A DNA stretch of 64,000 nucleotides from Fistulifera solaris (GCA_030295235.1 AP026139.1:434001-498000), one strand, 5' to 3'. Positions 10,588 to 21,923 are shown, counted from the stretch's first letter. Notes: generated by a model from the sequence alone, not told the origin. Numbers and translations are program-made.

Positions 10588-13296
10588 ATGATCCGGTCCA
10601 ACATTGCTCTCGCAGTATTTCTGTTACTCTCCGGATGTAGTGATGCCTTGACAATTCCGGGAGGACGATCCGTTCGATCGTCATTCGTTCGGCAATCGGT
10701 TATGTTAGCGGCGGAACCGAAAAAGACGAAATCGATATCGCCGCGGTGCAGAAAGAAGCCGATGATGCTCTCAAGGCCGCGGAAGCCGCCCTGTCGAAAG
10801 GAAATAATGACAAGCCTGCATCTCCACCGAAAGCACCACCCACTCCCCCACCGCCCGTACAATTAGACCCGAAAGTCGTCGCCGCGACGAAAGCCTTCCA
10901 GAAAGCCGCGGCAGAATTTCAAGTCGAAGCCGTAGCGGCTGCTGTGGGTGCTGCAGCCGTCGGTGGATCCCTCGGTTTGACTTTGTTGGTGCAATATCCT
11001 TCCATTACCGCCTCCGTCGACCCTTCCGTGCCGCCATTGGCGGGGGCAACCTTGTTGGCGGGATCCGCCTTGGCCGTCGGCTTGCAAGATTCGCAACCGG
11101 GTCGGATTGTGCGCAATGTGCTCGGCAAACCCACCAAGGCCATTGGCACCGGCATTGCGAAATCCATCAAAAACTCGATTGATCGAACTGTCGATCGTGT
11201 TGTTTCGTTCCCGGGATATGTCGCGGAAGAAACCAAGAAGAAGGTGACGACGACGGTCCAAGAAATTGAGTCGGATATTAAAGCGTTTCCGAAAAAAGTC
11301 TCGGAAGCGGCTCTCGATGCTGCCGAGGACTTGAAGGAAGAGATCATTGCCACTCCGGGACGTATCGTGGAAGGAACCAAAGAAAGTGTACGGAAAACGG
11401 TGGAAGGAACCAAACAGGCAGTTCAACAGAAAACAAAGGAAACACAGGAGAAAATTGTTAAAAGTGTGGAGGAAGTGGTAGCTATTCCTACCAAGACAGT
11501 TGAAAGCATTGCTTCATTACTGGAAGGAGGTGAAAAGCGTGATCCGGAGGTCCCCAAACCGCCGAAATTACCACCGCCGGAAGAGGCCATTCGACAGGGA
11601 AGCAATCAAGTGCAATCCCACGCCTGGCGGCACCCAAGTTGAGTACACCACCACCGAAAGCTCCGCCCAAAGTTCAGCCGGCTCCACCGAAAGCGGCACC
11701 CTTACCCAAACTGGATGTGCCCAAGATTGAGATCCCCAAAGTAGAAGTGCCAAAGATTGAGATTACCAAAGTGGAAATTCCCAAAGTAGATATTCCCCGT
11801 GTCGACCTCCCCAAACTGGATCTCCCCAAAGTAAAAGTACCGGAGGAAACTACGCCGGTAGTTAAGAAATCAGCAAAGAAGAAGAGCACCGCCAATGAAG
11901 GAGCACAAGTCACGGCGTCGGTTAAAGCCCTCATGGCAGAATTGTCTGCTGAGAAGGTTGCACCTGCCGTTGCGAAAACCGACAATACCGTAGCAGAACG
12001 TCGTCGTGCGGAAGAGGAAAGTCGCAAACAGGCGGAAAAGGCAAAATTAGAGCAAAAACAAAAGCAAGCCCAGTTAAATGCGCAGAAAGCCGCCGAACGT
12101 GCCAAGGCTGCGGAGCTGCAACGTCAGCAGCAAGAAGAACGCAAGAGACTGCAGGAAGCCCAACAAGCTGAAAAGGTTCGACTTGCCATGGAGCAGAAAC
12201 AGAAGCAAGAACAGGCCAGCGCTCAAAAAGCAGCAGAACGTGACAAAGCATTGGAAATCCAGCGTCAACAACAGGAAGAGCGTAGAAGACAGCAAGAAGC
12301 AAAGCAAGCCGAGGCGGAAGCTAAGCGTGCTGCTCAGCTGGCTCGTCAAGAGGAGCAGAATCGCAAGCTGGAGCAGCAGCGCGCCGAGCAAGCTGAGAAA
12401 CGACGAGCCGCGGCGGAAGCGGCTCGTCTAGAGGCTGAACGTCGGCAGCAAGAACAAGCACGTCTTCGCGAAGAAAAACTAAAAGCTAGTCAGCAAAAGG
12501 AAAAGCCACAAGCAGTCGCGGCTGCACCGCGGCCCAGTTTCTTGCTTGGTACTCCTAGTCAAAGAGCATCTGCCGCAGCACCCCGTGGAGTGCCAACTAT
12601 TGCATACTGGCGTAAACGCGCCGACAACGGTATCTCAGGAAAGATCTACGGATCGCCCAATTTTAAGGACGGGGAACGCGTGGAAACATCCGCAATCACG
12701 TTTGGGCAAATAGAGAACGGATATGTGGTTAAGACGAGCAGCGGTTCTCGTTACTTCCTCAGCAGTACTCCACCTGCACCTGGCAAAGCTGAAAAGGCTC
12801 TTGAATCCGCAAAGCCGGGTGCTACCATAAACTTGAGTAATATATTTAGCGGCAGTGCAAATGCTGCCCAGGCCCAGAAGGCAAAGCCACGGTCCACTCA
12901 AGCTAGCCCACAGCCTAGTACGACATTCTCTCTGTTTGGAAGCAGTGGAACAGTAACCGTAGCGCCGCCGAAGAAAGAATCCGTTTCCAAATCAGTTAGT
13001 GTGAAAGCCGACAGTCCACCCCGTGCCACGTTTTCTTTGTTTGGGCTTGGTCAGGCAGAACCAGAAAGTGCACCTACGGCAAGTAAAGTTACGAAAAGCA
13101 AACCCAGCGCCCCGCGTGGCGTGCCGACCCTAAGAAATTGGAGAAAAATGGAGACAAATCCGTCACGGGGAACATCTCGGGTTCACCCAATTTTAAAGAA
13201 AATGAAAAAGTGACAACAAGCCCTATCGTCAAGGGCAACATAGCTGCAGGAGAAGTTGTGACCACAGGAAGCGGATCGCGCTACTTCCTGAACTAG
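10588..13296 (+). CDS. Secretory/plastid coiled-coil protein with PKxEx repeats and two C-terminal WRK-GSRYFL modules
   Basis: Unrecognised protein of about 900 residues. It opens with a signal peptide (IALAVFLLLSGCSDA). After that come a Pro-rich stretch, two hydrophobic segments (VAAAVGAAAVGGSLGLTLLV and LAGATLLAGSALAVGL), a Lys/Glu-rich region with repeated EGTKESVRKTV motifs, and about ten pentads of P-K-[ILV]-[ED]-[ILV] (11704-11845). A long Ala/Glu/Gln/Lys coiled coil (about 11990-12510) follows, then two modules of form PRGVPT..WRK....SGSPNFK...GSRYFL (12580-12765 and 13111-13293). Three one-base gaps in homopolymers break it: A5 at 10720-10724, about 11595-11640, and A5 at 13144-13148. 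Correcting the last extends the end from 13213 to 13296 and completes module two. The architecture suggests a structural or scaffold role; the real function is unknown. Confidence 0.75.
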
Positions 13297-14154
13297 ATAA
13301 GATGGTGACAGTTCATCGAACGATCCGGTCTTTCTAGTGTGGTGCTATTGATTGTCAACAGTTTTAACCACGAGAATGCCAAAATAGAAATATTCCGCAA
13401 TCCAAAGCATAATCATAATGCCAAGTTAGTGAAGTTTGTGTTTAATTGGGTTATAATTTGAATTTGTTTTCACGAGTGCATTGCAAATACCTCAGAGCTT
13501 CAGAAGTGTTTGCTCCCAGCTATGCTGGAGTTACTCGACTCCCCCTCATCAACATCCCCCCTCGGAATTCTGGAAACAGCTCGTAAAGTCGGGACCGTAG
13601 GTTGTTAGTTGGTAACCAGAGCTGCTGTAGGTCCTGAAGACGGATACCAGGTACGAATAAACAATAGAATATTTGCACTCAGCCTCCAGTCTCCAGCAGC
13701 CAGTCACCTTAGACTTGGAAAGCTACTCCGCCGGCAAAGTACAATTAATTTACAGTATGGAACAACTGTACTTGAGTATTTCCGATATCGGAATGACCGT
13801 GTCATTACAGTGTGCGGAATGTAGAGATGAAGTAACAAGTACTATAAGAACGATAATGAACGTAGATCACGGAGTATCACTATGACCGTTAGCGGATTGT
13901 CGGTGTCCGATGCTAGTACGGTATCTACTTAAAGCTTCAAAGTAAAGTATTCTTTATCACCGGCCGAAACTCCAACGAACAGGGAAAATTGCGAAGGATT
14001 CAAGACGGGATTGCCTTTCTTCTCGGAAATTTGATTTTTGGACGAAAACTCGAATAACACCGTTCTTCATAAAAAACATCTTAGTCAACATAAATCAAAG
14101 AATGACCAAAGCATTCATTAACTAGGGAATCAATTGATAAAACATACGCATACT
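13297..14154. other. Intergenic, no supported gene
   Basis: 858 bp with only short frames of non-coding composition. Nothing recognisable on either strand. Confidence 0.6.
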
Positions 14155-14652
14155 ATGGGATTTATACCGCCAACATTTGTTTCTCTCCAGCGACACCACT
14201 CCAGACGAAAGCGCGTAGCCTTTTCCCTCCAGAACGAGACGATTTATGTGCCATCTTTTGTCACCTCCTTCTTTCCTAACGAGGAGGAAGCAAGCTCGAG
14301 AAAGTCCGATTTATGGTACCGACCAGCCGACTTGGCTGGATTCCGTGAAGAAGCCCGCAGCTTGTGTCGTCGATGTCCGAGCCTGCTGTCCCAAGAAAAC
14401 TTGCGCGGCTTGGAACAGCGACTTTGCCCGGAACGCAAACGTCGCAAATATGTATCCAACCGATGCATAGTGCATGCTTCCAAGAAGAGGGACGCGGACC
14501 ACTTGGCGGCCCTTTGCCGAAAGATCAATGAGTGGTCTACCGAGCTGGCTGTGATCGAAGGTGCTCGAGATTTTGACCGCGCCTGGTGTGACGAACGCAA
14601 GCGCCTTGTCGAGACGGATTGCTCTCGTTGTGTCAGACAGCGACATTCATGA
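14155..14652 (+). CDS. Orphan protein of a diatom-type RGLE family
   Basis: Intronless, 165 residues. The first ATG in frame is 14155; the frame is open further upstream but without another ATG. Features are VAFSLQNETIYVPSF, an LWYRPADLAGFREEAR block, ENLRGLEQRL and a basic segment KRRKYVSNRCIVHASKK. The order 'LWY, F.E.AR, RGLE, helix rich in A' recurs in many uncharacterised diatom proteins as I remember them. No catalytic motif or targeting signal is visible. Confidence 0.65.
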   Translation: MGFIPPTFVSLQRHHSRRKRVAFSLQNETIYVPSFVTSFFPNEEEASSRKSDLWYRPADLAGFREEARSLCRRCPSLLSQENLRGLEQRLCPERKRRKYVSNRCIVHASKKRDADHLAALCRKINEWSTELAVIEGARDFDRAWCDERKRLVETDCSRCVRQRHS

Positions 14653-15244
14653 ATTTGTTATGCAATTTTCTCATCCACGATTTCGTCGGTGGCAATCAGA
14701 TAATCTTTTCGCAACAGGTTCACGAACCGTAGCCCTTGCTCTTTGTACACACATGCATATAAACACTTCACAAACCTTTATTTGATAAGCGCTGGTTGTC
14801 AATTCGAATGCACTTTAAAGTGCGGAATATTTGTTGTTAGCCTAGATATTCTTTTCCCTTTCTCGGTCCCGTGACCGTGACTGGGTCACGGGTCCCGAGT
14901 GTACAGGAACTCGTGGAACAAGCTCTGTCACAAGGGTACCTGAGGATAGACATATTGAGTAACAGTTCCGTTCTCTCTCCATATGAAAAACAAAACGGTT
15001 CTTTTTTCATCGATCATCGTCATCGGCAGCTCCATCGTCCCTGGATTAATCATTACTGCCATTATCTACCAGTAGTTAAGACTATGTTGTTCTTTTTTAT
15101 CAAAAGAACATCTCTCTAGCATCAAAGTAAAGAAATAAGTGGCTTTGCAAGGTTGCTTCATTCCAAGGAATCAAACATTTCTTCTCACTCAAGCCAATCG
15201 CCCCTCGACCATCACATCATCAAACATATTACTCGACAAAAGAG
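14653..15244. other. Intergenic, no supported gene
   Basis: 592 bp separating two same-strand genes. It includes a short inverted element gtcccgtgaccgtgactgggtcacgggt near 14866-14892. It probably holds the VTE4 promoter. Confidence 0.5.
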
Positions 15245-16234
15245 ATGTTCAAAGCCACACTCACCATTGCGTGGATCACATGCGTCGCGCAGGCATGGAT
15301 CGTACCCCATCCGCAGAACCGCCCCAGTACACAACTGCACGTTGCCGCCAAAATCGGACGTGGCTTCCAACGCGTCAAAGATTCCTTGACTTCCGCCGAA
15401 CGCAGTCGCGAAGATTTGAAGATTGGGATTGCCGGTTTCTACGATCGGAGCACCAAGTTGTGGGAAGAAGTGTGGGGCGATCATTTGCATCACGGCTATT
15501 ACGTTCCGGCGGATCGTACGGATCACAAACAGGCACAAATTGATATGATTGATGAAGTGTTGAAATGGGCCGGTGTCGATCAAGCGACGCGTGTCGTCGA
15601 CGTGGGTTGCGGTATCGGTGGATCGAGTCGTCATATCGCTCGTAAGTTTCCCGGTTGTCAAACTGAAGGTATTACGTTAAGTCCCTATCAAGCCGGACGA
15701 GGTAATGAATTGGCAGCGGAACAGGGATTGGCGAACCAGTGTCGGTTTCAAGTGGCCGATGCGTTGGATATGCCGTTTGCGGACAATTCGTTTGATTTGA
15801 TTTGGAGTCTCGAGTCAGGAGAACACATGCCCGACAAGAAGCAGTTCATCAATGAGTTGTTTCGAGTCTGCGAGCCGGGTGGACGTATCATTGTGGTGAC
15901 TTGGTGCCATCGTGATTTAGAGCCCGGAGAGACCTCACTCACCAAATCGGAGGAAAAATTACTTCGAAAGATCAACCGGGCATATTATCTTCCCCAATGG
16001 TGCAGCGTTAAAGATTATGTCGATTTGATGGAAGCACAGGGGGCGACAGACGTGAAGAGGGATGATTGGTCGTATATTATTGCTCCATTTTGGAAGGCGG
16101 TTATCAAGTCTTCCCTTAATTTGAAATCGGTGATTGGACTGCTTCGGTCAGGTTTCAGTACGCAGCGCGGAGCTTATGCCATGTTCCTCATGTTGCGAGG
16201 TTACAAAAGGGACTCATCAAGTTTGGTTGCCTAA
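15245..16234 (+). CDS. VTE4: Gamma-tocopherol C-methyltransferase, plastid-targeted
   Basis: Last step of vitamin E synthesis: SAM-dependent methylation of gamma- to alpha-tocopherol in the plastid. Intronless, 329 residues. The signal peptide MFKATLTIAWITCVAQA is followed by W, the aromatic residue expected at the diatom plastid cleavage motif. The enzyme body has WGDHLHHGYY, SAM motif I VVDVGCGIGG (residues 117-126), GITLSPYQA, SLESGEHMPDK, a post-I region PGGRIIVVTWCHR and YLPQWCS. These match plant VTE4 closely. The related MPBQ methyltransferase is a less likely alternative, because the LWEEVWGDH and ESGEHMPDK blocks are typical of VTE4. No frameshift. It ends 145 bp from the convergent amidotransferase gene. 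Confidence 0.93.
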   Translation: MFKATLTIAWITCVAQAWIVPHPQNRPSTQLHVAAKIGRGFQRVKDSLTSAERSREDLKIGIAGFYDRSTKLWEEVWGDHLHHGYYVPADRTDHKQAQIDMIDEVLKWAGVDQATRVVDVGCGIGGSSRHIARKFPGCQTEGITLSPYQAGRGNELAAEQGLANQCRFQVADALDMPFADNSFDLIWSLESGEHMPDKKQFINELFRVCEPGGRIIVVTWCHRDLEPGETSLTKSEEKLLRKINRAYYLPQWCSVKDYVDLMEAQGATDVKRDDWSYIIAPFWKAVIKSSLNLKSVIGLLRSGFSTQRGAYAMFLMLRGYKRDSSSLVA

Positions 16235-16379
16235 CTTGCACCAAACCAATGTCAAAAAAGACCGAAAAAACAGTCACCATCCGTTGACCAGAATAGCGAG
16301 GCGTCCTAATTTCAAAGCATTAATCCCATTCAAGGAAAAACTTATTAATTTTATCATCTAGCTATAGTCTAAATGCATT

Positions 16380-17628
16380 TCATATTCCTCCCCCGACGTA
16401 AAATTCCTTATGAAATTCGTATTGACGCATGTCTTCTTCTAATCTTGCTTTCGTCAACACTTTGCCATTGTTGTCCAACCCATGTCCCTGCATTTCGACA
16501 CGGAAAAGTTCCCGTGGTGAAACATGCGGAAGCCCTTCGTCAAATAAAATCAATTCCCTTGGCTTCAACTCAATCCATTCTTCATCGTTGGTCAAAGGGG
16601 TAGTCGCCACAATACAAATTTGTCGGCTCCGAGATGTCTTGTCGTTGGCTGAACCATTTGGGAACGACGATTTCTCGCATCCATTCGTAGAATTTCCCGG
16701 TATCGATACAGTCACCGCATAATCCTCATCCCCCAAACAGGTCGAACGAGACCGTACTGTGTAATGAAGACCATTCCATGTCGAGGAACCCGGTCGCCTT
16801 CCGGGATAACTATATACCCACAACGCGTGTGGCCCACAAGCCAACAAAAAGTTCAAAATAGTCCCCTGCGGATCATATTCGATAATTTCATCACAGAGGG
16901 CACGGATTCGGTCGTGCAGGACCGGCAAACTCGGCATAGACCCCGTAAACTCAGCCCGCAAGGAATTGAGAATCGCACAAAGGCTTTTTCCGAGTCGGTG
17001 GTGCCGACCGGATAATACATACGATCTCCCGGTATGTTGCCGAGCCAAGTGTCGGGATGATCGTCAAATAAGGGAATCTGTCCATTGTGACAGAAACTCC
17101 AATTCAAAGCCCACATTCTGATAATGCGAAATGGATCGTGTCATTAGTACGGTGCTAAATCCTTTCGAGCAATCCAAAGCACATCACGAAACTTACTCAC
17201 GACAGAAGGGATGAACATTGGCCAAATCCACTTGCCCCGAGGTCGCATACCGTATATGCGCCAACACATTGCTGGCTTGTATGTTTTGTTGGCCCAAAAA
17301 TTGTGCCAAGGGACTCGTCGAAGCCGCTTCGATATCATGAAATTGTCGGAGACCATTGTTGGCATAATACACGAGACCCCATCCATCGGCATGCACGTCG
17401 GTCGCACCACCGCGTTGACAAAAATCCGGCCACGACAAACCGAAATCGGTCGGTGCGGCACAATTCATTCCCAGCAATTGGCAAAATAATGAGACTGGAT
17501 GGTTTCGCGGTGATGCGGCCGGTCGTGACGCGGAAAAGGCCTGGCCTATTGGCAGTAGTGTCACAAGGACGGCGCCCAATAAACAAGCGACTTTTTCTTT
17601 TTGCGCCTGATTTTCGTTGTCGTTTCAT
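16380..17628 (-). CDS. Class II glutamine amidotransferase, YafJ/DUG3-like, with signal peptide
   Basis: Ntn-type glutamine amidotransferase domain. Exons are 17628-17197 and 17117-16380 (79-bp intron, phase restored as CRE/MWALNWSFCHNG). The catalytic cysteine lies in FCQLLGMNC, preceded by a hydrophobic leader (KVACLLGAVLVTLLPIGQAF) whose end resembles a plastid/secretory site. Other family blocks are CQRGG, HADGWGLVYY, LAHIRYATSG, VHPFCRE, CHNGQIP and VGTTDSEKAFCAIL. Bacterial YafJ and yeast Dug3 (glutathione degradation) share this order. Two one-base problems: an extra A at 17592-17596 just after the chosen ATG (17628), and a missing base at 16979-16981 inside SEKAFC. Substrate and compartment are inferred only. 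Confidence 0.86.
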
Positions 17629-18040
17629 TCTTCTGCCTTGTTGTACGTTTGGAAGTAGCTTATATTTTGTTGTAGGGAGGGTCATGCAACAGTTTCATGG
17701 ACTTTGTGGGTTCTTCGTCGGAATAAAAAAAAGCGAACCGCAAAAAACGTTTTCTCCTCTCACGTCTCACGTCTATCGCAAACGCGTTGTCTTTTGTCCG
17801 CCGCGGATGACAGTAAATATCTTATCGGTACAAAAACAGCTTAATTAACACGAATTGAGGAATGATACAAGAAAGAGACAGTTCGTTTTGAAGTACGAAG
17901 AAAAATTCCGCGATCCTCGCATCGTCGCACGTCTCGCACACACGCAATGTCGTCCGTCGCCATTCATGTGTTGACGATGCCCTCCTAACAAACGAATTAC
18001 TCCGTAACACCTTTTCTTAGTTTTTCAGTTATGCTGGGTC
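17629..18040. promoter_or_regulatory. Divergent intergenic region, amidotransferase / JmjC
   Basis: 412 bp between two start codons. It contains repeated tctcacgtc motifs near 17757-17772. No ORF with coding character. Confidence 0.4.
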
Positions 18041-19237
18041 ATGTCCACCCAAGACTTGTTCCTATCACCCGATGAACGATACGATGTTTGGGTTGTCAAG
18101 GCAGCCGAACGTCCCCATCTTCTCGAAGTTCATTCGGATGAAACGAAGAATGATGCCGATCCTCCCTTGACCGATGGCTGTGATATTCCGGGTTGGCGCC
18201 ACGAACAACTGGGGATGAATAATAATTCGCAACATTTAGAAGGCATACTGGAATCGATCGGCCCCGGAAGTACGTTGCTGCGACGGGAAAGTATGTTCCC
18301 CGTATTTTCGAATAAAACACCCTGGGATGACTTGCGACGACAATTGTTACAAGAACCGGTTCAAACACCCCAACGATTCGCTTACAACCAATTACAAGGA
18401 GCATTGCATCCGGATTTTGAAAGAGAAAATTGGCCCGCGATCATCGATGGCTGTACGGAATGTTGGCCCGCTATGGAAACCTGCCGTTTTCAAAATCTTC
18501 TCCACAAATATGGTCACCTGGAATGGCGATTCTCCGACACGCACGGAGAGACGATGCGTTTGGACACGTATCAAAAATATATAACCGGTTTGGAAGGTCA
18601 GAGTGATGATGCGCCCTTGGCCATTTACGATTCACAATTTCATCACGACGAACGCGCTGCTCTCTTGGACGAATACCAGGTGCCTTCCTGTTTTGATACC
18701 GATCTGTTTGACTATTTGAGTGACGATGATAGTGATGAATCCTCGCAGCGACCTCCCTATCGATGGATCTTGATTGGACCTTCGCGTTCGGGGACCGGCC
18801 TTCATGTGGATCCGGTCGGCACGCATGCGTGGGTCACTCTCGTTGAGGGCTGTAAACGCTGGATATTGTTTGCGCCCGAAACAGATCGGAACAAGATACA
18901 TATGCGAGACCCTCAAATTCCGTCTTCCATTTGGTTTCACAAGTATTATCCCGAAGTATTGAAACAGGTGGAACAGGAAGGGCGAATAACTTATGTGGAA
19001 GTTCTACAACGTCCCGGAGAAACTGTCTATGTACCTGCAGGATGGCCTCATTTGGTGCTCAATTTGGATTTGTCAGTCGCCATTACTCAAAACTATGCAA
19101 CTGAATACCCGTCCACGGCTGCTCTGTGGAGCGAAATCAATAAGGCTGAACCTGCTTTGGCACGTCGTTTTCAGGCAGCCATTCAAAAGACGCGTCCGGA
19201 CTTACTCCATGATAACACCTTGACCGCGCAGCTATAA
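18041..19237 (+). CDS. JmjC-domain Fe(II)/2-oxoglutarate oxygenase (JMJD6-like)
   Basis: Intronless, 398 residues with no frame error. The cupin core has the iron triad: H255 and D257 in GTGLHVDPVGTHAW and H337 in VPAGWPHLVLNLD. WVTLVEGCKRWILFAP and the ITQNYA ending are typical of the JMJD6/phosphatidylserine-receptor-like group. The N-terminal 110 residues are acidic and lack known motifs. Family members hydroxylate protein lysines or act as demethylases in the nucleus; the substrate here cannot be read from sequence. Confidence 0.88.
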   Translation: MSTQDLFLSPDERYDVWVVKAAERPHLLEVHSDETKNDADPPLTDGCDIPGWRHEQLGMNNNSQHLEGILESIGPGSTLLRRESMFPVFSNKTPWDDLRRQLLQEPVQTPQRFAYNQLQGALHPDFERENWPAIIDGCTECWPAMETCRFQNLLHKYGHLEWRFSDTHGETMRLDTYQKYITGLEGQSDDAPLAIYDSQFHHDERAALLDEYQVPSCFDTDLFDYLSDDDSDESSQRPPYRWILIGPSRSGTGLHVDPVGTHAWVTLVEGCKRWILFAPETDRNKIHMRDPQIPSSIWFHKYYPEVLKQVEQEGRITYVEVLQRPGETVYVPAGWPHLVLNLDLSVAITQNYATEYPSTAALWSEINKAEPALARRFQAAIQKTRPDLLHDNTLTAQL

Positions 19238-19667
19238 AAAAGTCAATAATTGGTCTACCAGGATACGTAGCGCTTGCATCTAAAGACTACTTTGCTCCGC
19301 CACCAGTTAGAATTGCGATTATAAATGTTAGTGTCCCAATCTGCGATCTGTAACGAAACGAATGCTAGATTCCAGATTCCGGTCTGAGAAACAAAACACG
19401 TCAGCCGTCCGTACCTTGACCGTAGTGGTCGGCTTTAAGCACCTTTGCAGCAGGGTAGATGGTTTTATTTCGAAAGGATCTTTTGTAGGAAAACTGAAGA
19501 GCACAGTTGAAGAACCCACGGAATGTGCAGTAGAACTGACTGTGGGGAAACCGGTGTCACAACAAAAACATCGAAAGAAGCGAGATCGCTGGTTCAACAA
19601 CAACTCAATCTGGCCCGCTGCGAAGATACTTTGCAACTATTTGATTCAATCAACACCTTAATTTACC
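19238..19667. other. Intergenic, no supported gene
   Basis: 430 bp. The longest frame (19362-19661) has no domain, poor composition and no splice continuation. It likely carries the JmjC 3' UTR and the next promoter. Confidence 0.5.
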
Positions 19668-19979
19668 ATGAAATCGTTTATCGCAACATTGCTTCTAACA
19701 CTCTTGGTCGCCTCGTGCAGCGCCTTCCAATCCGCACAGAACCCTCGTTTGGCGTCAACCAGCCTCGATGTGTTTGGAGGCAAAAAGGCACCGAAAAAGG
19801 AAGATAACGCGTGGCTACAAGGACGAGGCAAACGTATCACGATCCGTGATGATGAAGATGCGGCCATGTGGATTGAGGAACCCAAAGATAACAAGAAGAA
19901 AGCCGCTGCCCCTGCCGGAAAGAAGCCCGTGGCCAAGAAAGCTGAAGCTCCCAAGAAGAAGGGATGGTTCAACTTTTAA
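19668..19979 (+). CDS. Small plastid-targeted lysine-rich protein
   Basis: A 103-residue protein. The signal peptide MKSFIATLLLTLLVASCSAF carries the diatom plastid motif (SAF). The mature part has the block DNAWLQGRGKRITIRDDEDAAMWIEE, then a Lys/Ala/Pro-rich tail ending in KKKGWFNF. The C-terminal GWF(N)F ending and the basic linker suggest binding to a membrane or larger complex. Function unknown. Confidence 0.75.
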   Translation: MKSFIATLLLTLLVASCSAFQSAQNPRLASTSLDVFGGKKAPKKEDNAWLQGRGKRITIRDDEDAAMWIEEPKDNKKKAAAPAGKKPVAKKAEAPKKKGWFNF

Positions 19980-20469
19980 ATCTTCATCTGCCTTAGATAC
20001 CGCCCCCTTATATTGGCTCATTAATTGCTTACTTTGAGCTGATTTGCAAAACGTAAGATTCTTACTTTTGAATGATTCTTTTGGTGACGCTCCTAGTTCT
20101 GTCCAAACAGGCTAATTCTAGTATCGCGGCATTGAATTACTATTCCCTGCTAAAGTGTTAGTCGGCGAGGCATCGTTCTAAATGCGTTCGACGGCATGGA
20201 AGCAACAATAGCTGTGATCCTCATTCGGTGCCTCGCCGTTTCATTGGCTCCACAGTATCTTTGTTGAGTCCCTAATAGCTGGGTCTCTTGAATGCGACTA
20301 TAAGCAATTTAGTACGACGTACCTGCCGATCGGCAGTACTGCTTCTGCACAAAAACATCACCATCAGCGCAATGGAAGCATAATCGACCTTCTTCGTTTG
20401 ACTTTATGCAGTCACTACCTCCTTGTAAATCATCGCTCGTTCAATTATTCCTGTATTCAACAAAGGACA
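19980..20469. other. Intergenic with an inverted repeat
   Basis: 490 bp without a gene. It contains the hairpin-forming arms listed at 20163-20238. Confidence 0.5.
20163..20238. repeat. Inverted repeat with 13-bp arms (12/13 matching)
   Basis: cggcgaggcatcg (20163-20175) pairs with cggtgcctcgccg (20226-20238) across a 50-base loop. This could be a hairpin in RNA, a small inverted-repeat element, or a protein site. No other support. Confidence 0.6.
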
Positions 20470-21923
20470 ATGTTTCGGCCCGATGGGCGTTGCTCATCTC
20501 TTTGGAGACGTTCCTTTCGGCACATCAAACGAACGAAGAAACGCTGTGCGTCGACGAAAGGCTACCAATCTATTGGGAGCTTTCATTCAGAAAACCTCGC
20601 AGATTTAGTCAAAGCCTCAGAAGACACTTACACAGCACCTACATTGCCCTTTCCAGATGATGTACGTGAAGTAGTCTCTTCTCCGTATTCACTCGATCTC
20701 CAGCAGTGGACTTTTCTCAATCATGGAGCATTCGGTGCGGCCTTGACAGTGGGGACACGACGTGCTGAACAATGGCGCCATTACATGGAACTCCAGCCAC
20801 TGCGATTCTTTGACCGAACATTATTGCCACACCTAGCGTATTCTACCCGACGCTTATCAAATTTCATTCATCTTCCTCGGAGAGAAGAAATGGCGCTAAT
20901 TCCCAATGTGACATTCGGCATGAATAGTGTCATCAGCAGCTACTTTCGGGAATACGGCAAAAGCGGGCATGTTATCCTTTGGGATACGTCATACGGAAGC
21001 GTCAAGAAAATGACACATCATTACGGCTTTGATGCGGTGACCGAAATTCCGTTTCAGCGCTTGTACCTGGATGGCTTGGCCCAATCATCGGACCCCGAAC
21101 AAGTCTTTGTGCAAGCCTTACAAGACTGTTTGTACCAATTTACAGCTTCTACAGAACCTCTGATGATTCTCGATCACGTGTCATCAAATACGGCCTTGAC
21201 CTTTCCCATACAAAAACTGGCTTCTGCCATACGCGAATGGAATCCGCATGCTGTCATAGTCGTGGATGGTGCACACGGGTTGCTGGCTCAGCCCCTGAAT
21301 ATGGATCAAGTCTTTGATAGTGGAGTGGACTTTTATTTATCAAATGCTCATAAATGGCTATCGGCTCCGCGTGGGGCGGCCTTTTGGCGATCAACAAATA
21401 CGAATCTCGATGGCAGAACATCTTGCATCCAGCAGTCTATTCTCACGGCGGTGATGCTGACGATTTACTCAGTCGCTTTGTGTGGGATGGGACTCGTGAC
21501 TATGCTGCTGCTTTAAGTTTACCTGTTGTTTTGGATTTTTGGGAACAACAAGATCCGTCCCACGTACGAGACAAAATTCGAAAGCAATTGCGCGAAGGCA
21601 TTCACATTTTAGCAAAACATTGGCATCCCGACTACGCCGACGACATGGACCAGTGGCCAGGAAACATAACGCTAGCAGGTTTAGACTCGACTGTACTCTC
21701 TTCTCCCATGATACTGGTCAAACTCCCATTTCAATCCGATCATATGTATGATTCCAGCGATGCGAAAGCGGTGCAAGACTATTTGTATTCCAAGTACATT
21801 GAGGCACCAATCAAATGCATTAACGGAGAGCTTTATGTACGAGTATCATGTCACATCTATAACTGCTCTGATGACTTTGTGATGCTGGCGAAGACGATCC
21901 AGTCGTTCCCTGTAGTTAGGTGA
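20470..21923 (+). CDS. PLP-dependent class V aminotransferase / isopenicillin-N-epimerase-like
   Basis: Start chosen at the ATG at 20470; the frame upstream lacks ATG. The basic, Arg/Ser-rich N-terminus (FRPDGRCSSLWRRSFRHIKRT) could be a mitochondrial presequence. Family motifs are FLNHGAFGA, the PLP-binding Asp/His block VVDGAHGLLAQP, and the Schiff-base lysine in YLSNAHKWLSAPRG. One T is missing in T4 at 21382-21385; restoring it joins PRGAAF to LAINKYESRW. Length of about 484 residues fits. Members include cysteine-lyase and epimerase-type enzymes; the reaction here is not determinable. Confidence 0.87.

Noticed and set aside
13609-13885. Two overlapping 70-codon ORFs
   Set aside because: Both are short, mutually overlapping and lack any recognisable feature.
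19362-19661. 100-codon plus-strand ORF after the JmjC gene
   Set aside because: No ATG context, no motif, and not alignable with neighbouring proteins.
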